Origin: Oscillospiraceae bacterium
Lineage (GTDB): Bacteria > Bacillota_A > Clostridia > Oscillospirales > JAAYXM01
Length of the DNA stretch: 27,839 nucleotides
NCBI GenBank assembly: GCA_017408185.1
Contig: JAFQVE010000435.1
Location: 1 to 27,839, forward strand
Direction: 5' to 3'
Part shown: piece after piece, positions 25,917 to 27,839 of the stretch
Layout of the letters: the number at the start of each line of letters is the position of its first letter
Position numbering within the stretch: the first letter of the stretch is position 1
Position numbers and translations under genes: made by a program
The notes under the pieces: model-generated
Databases searched by the model: none
What the model was told of the DNA's origin: nothing
What the model saw: the letters and a program-made list of their open reading frames with translations, nothing else

Positions 25917-27839
25917 TCAGTTGGTATACATAACGCGCGTTTCGCCCTCCGGATTTTTAAATACGACATATCCGCGAGCTATCGTTTCGCCATCTGTCGA
26001 TGCCTGTGCAACGAACTGTCCGCTGCCTGTTTTTTCGCTTGCTTTTGAATTAAAGTTTATTATTGTAGGCGTTCCGCTCTTTGCAAAAAGTATTCCAGCC
26101 TCAATCTTTACGTAACCTGCAGGTACGGTATAACCAAGGAAGTAATTTTCCCCGATTACATCAAGCGCTACCGTCGGCTGTGCTCTCTTCGCTCCCTCGC
26201 AAATTTCCGTGAGAGTAATGTTTCCATAAACCCGGAAGGTAAAGCTTTTGTCATAGCTTACAATGTCATCACCCAGCATCCAGTAGGAGAAATTGTTGTC
26301 AGAAGACGTAACGGTTACGAAATCACCGTAATTTCCGCTTGCTGCAATTGTCCCGCCGACAGTTACATCGTATGTTTCATCGGATGCTTTATAAAGGGCA
26401 ACTGCACGGGTAAGCTTTGTTATTACTGCATTGTCCTCAACGCTCCACTTGTCAAACACAAAGCCTGCAATCGACGGCTGCGCAATTTTTATCTCGCCGA
26501 ATGTCTTTTCTTTTTCAACGGTCTTACTGTCGATAAGGCTTCCGTTTTCATTGTAGAAATAAACCGGAACTTCCGTATCGCTCTCCGCAGGAATTTTGTC
26601 AAACACCGCGATGATACCTGTATTTGTGTTTATCGTGAAATCTTCTGTTGCATTTGAAGAAAGCCATGTTCCCGCCGCGTTTCTCCAGTAAGCAAAGACA
26701 TATCCGTCATCAGGAGTTGCCGTTGCGTTGATGCTTTTCCCTATTTCAATATCTTCTACCACGTCATAATCGCCAGCAACAGAAACACGTCCACCCTTTT
26801 CTGCCTGAACGGTAAAGCTTGCTTTCTCATCCGCTTCAGTTCCCGCCGCAGCATCAGGCTCGGTTTCTGTGAGCCTAAGCTTTGCGGGGTTCATTTGGTA
26901 ACCGGAGGAACCTGAGTTTTTGGTGCCGTTGTGCTTAAAGGTAATAACATAATCACCGTCTGCCGTAAGAGTGGTCTTCAAAAGCTTCGCTGTATGCTCT
27001 TTTGTATGAGCTCCATCTGCTTCATAGTAATCAATGGTTCCTATTTTATATTCGCCATTCGTTCTTGAATTTTCGGAAACAGACGCAGGTGCAAGATAAA
27101 TATCTCCTATACCACCCTGTGCTACTGTAGTAAAGGTATAATCAATATCATATGTTCCCGCACTGATGTTTTCAAGAGTAAGAGAAAACCAATGTCCTGA
27201 GCTGTCAGTCGGAACAATGTTAAGGCATTTTGCAAGCGTTCTTTCAAGGTTTGTATTTCCTTTTGACGAGCTGACTATATCACAATATTTCCAGTTACGG
27301 GATGTTTTTGCATATGTGTCAAGTGTCGAAATCGCAACGCCTACCGTTGCAAGGGCAAAGTTAAATGCATATTCTTCTTTTACCGGCTTAATTTCCTTTG
27401 TATCCTCTTCGGAAAGAACGAGGGAGCCCAAAAGAAGGTTGTGTCCCGTGCCGAGCGAAGCGTTTTCAAAAGTAATAATATATTCAGTATCTGTGGCGTT
27501 GGTCATAAAACCTTCAAGTGTTACCGTGTCTCCGGTAGAACTCTTTTCCCTGGCATTAAACACACCCTTGAGATACTCATTCGCTTTTGGGTTTGCAGCA
27601 CTTTTCGGCGCTATATAAACCTTCATCTTTTCGGACATTGAATTTTGCAGATACGTAAGCTTTGGTGTGAAATATGCATTAGCTTTCGGCACTTTTACCA
27701 GAAGCTGTGCATACTGACCTGTGGTTTTGAACTGAATATTCATTCTTGCGGGCGAATAGTGGTTTATTTCAAACGCACGGGAATCTTCCGCCTGAACAGC
27801 TGCAAATCCTTCGCTCATCCCGTAATATGTCCAGTATCC
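25917..27839 (-). CDS. Secreted modular surface protein, N-terminus off the right edge
   Basis: The frame is open to the right edge (GYWTYYGMSEG at the border), so the ATG at 27818 is internal: the sequence aligns with GKWMYYGMSDD inside the first module of the 2141-residue protein. Two modules of that shared type are visible, the second including DTYAKTSRNWKYC, IGDIYLAPASVSENSR and DGDYVITFKHNGTKN. They are followed by an InlB-type repeat (YVFAYWRNAAG), a Listeria-Bacteroides-like repeat (PSIAGFVFDKW) and a C-terminal domain ending GYVVFKNPEGETRVMYTN. No catalytic motif is seen. The C-terminal domain is the same type as that of the 921-residue protein. A surface glycan-binding role is inferred. 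It probably forms an operon with the giant heparinase-like gene downstream. Confidence 0.85.
   Translation of the reverse strand, partial: GYWTYYGMSEGFAAVQAEDSRAFEINHYSPARMNIQFKTTGQYAQLLVKVPKANAYFTPKLTYLQNSMSEKMKVYIAPKSAANPKANEYLKGVFNAREKSSTGDTVTLEGFMTNATDTEYIITFENASLGTGHNLLLGSLVLSEEDTKEIKPVKEEYAFNFALATVGVAISTLDTYAKTSRNWKYCDIVSSSKGNTNLERTLAKCLNIVPTDSSGHWFSLTLENISAGTYDIDYTFTTVAQGGIGDIYLAPASVSENSRTNGEYKIGTIDYYEADGAHTKEHTAKLLKTTLTADGDYVITFKHNGTKNSGSSGYQMNPAKLRLTETEPDAAAGTEADEKASFTVQAEKGGRVSVAGDYDVVEDIEIGKSINATATPDDGYVFAYWRNAAGTWLSSNATEDFTINTNTGIIAVFDKIPAESDTEVPVYFYNENGSLIDSKTVEKEKTFGEIKIAQPSIAGFVFDKWSVEDNAVITKLTRAVALYKASDETYDVTVGGTIAASGNYGDFVTVTSSDNNFSYWMLGDDIVSYDKSFTFRVYGNITLTEICEGAKRAQPTVALDVIGENYFLGYTVPAGYVKIEAGILFAKSGTPTIINFNSKASEKTGSGQFVAQASTDGETIARGYVVFKNPEGETRVMYTN

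Noticed and set aside
1..27839. CRISPR arrays, tRNA, rRNA or known riboswitches
   Set aside because: No regularly spaced identical repeats, cloverleaf or conserved riboswitch core was seen; the 32-bp phased motif at 19026-19101 has only three short copies and is not CRISPR-like.

Overview
The window looks like a low-to-mid GC Gram-positive anaerobe, most likely a member of the Clostridia. The evidence is three C-terminal SLH domains on a giant exported protein, a lipobox solute-binding lipoprotein, strong AGGAGG-type ribosome binding sites, TTGACA/TATAAT promoters, hairpin-plus-T terminators and a DUF4143 ATPase. No rRNA, tRNA, CRISPR array or transposase is visible. Almost everything is on the minus strand; the only plus-strand gene is an AraC-type regulator.

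Layout, left to right. 1-8556 is a minus-strand operon transcribed leftward: solute-binding lipoprotein, PHP metallohydrolase, then a very large secreted heparinase II/III-like protein that runs off the left edge. 8818-9465 is a stand-alone HAD hydrolase. 9588-12353 is a 921-residue secreted, non-catalytic, multi-module protein. 12636-13562 is the divergent AraC-type regulator. 13604-13681 is the fossil 3' end of a PHP gene, followed by an AlbA_2/ATPase-like regulator (13719-15020) and an intact second PHP gene (15209-16132). 16304-17188 is an EamA transporter and 17275-17475 a small acidic protein. 17388-19320 is a DUF4143 ATPase bracketed by a 139-bp direct repeat that carries the start of that small gene. 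19419-25844 is a 2141-residue SLH-anchored heparinase-like protein. 25917 to the right edge is another secreted modular protein whose N-terminus is outside the window.

How it fits together. Three minus-strand promoters (ahead of the solute-binding protein operon, the 921-residue protein and the second PHP gene) share a nearly identical 20-bp box at a fixed distance from TATAAT. One of them lies in the intergenic region of the divergent AraC-type gene. I infer a local regulon: the regulator senses a glycan-derived signal and switches on capture (solute-binding protein, modular surface proteins), depolymerisation (heparinase-like enzymes) and a PHP-type hydrolytic step. The substrate is unknown; an acidic, uronate-containing polysaccharide is the natural guess from the heparinase II/III fold. 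No ABC permease and no glycoside hydrolase lies in the window.

The DUF4143 ATPase and the AlbA_2 gene look like independent arrivals. Each has its own strong promoter with unusual phased repeats, and each lies beside a damaged copy of a neighbouring gene.
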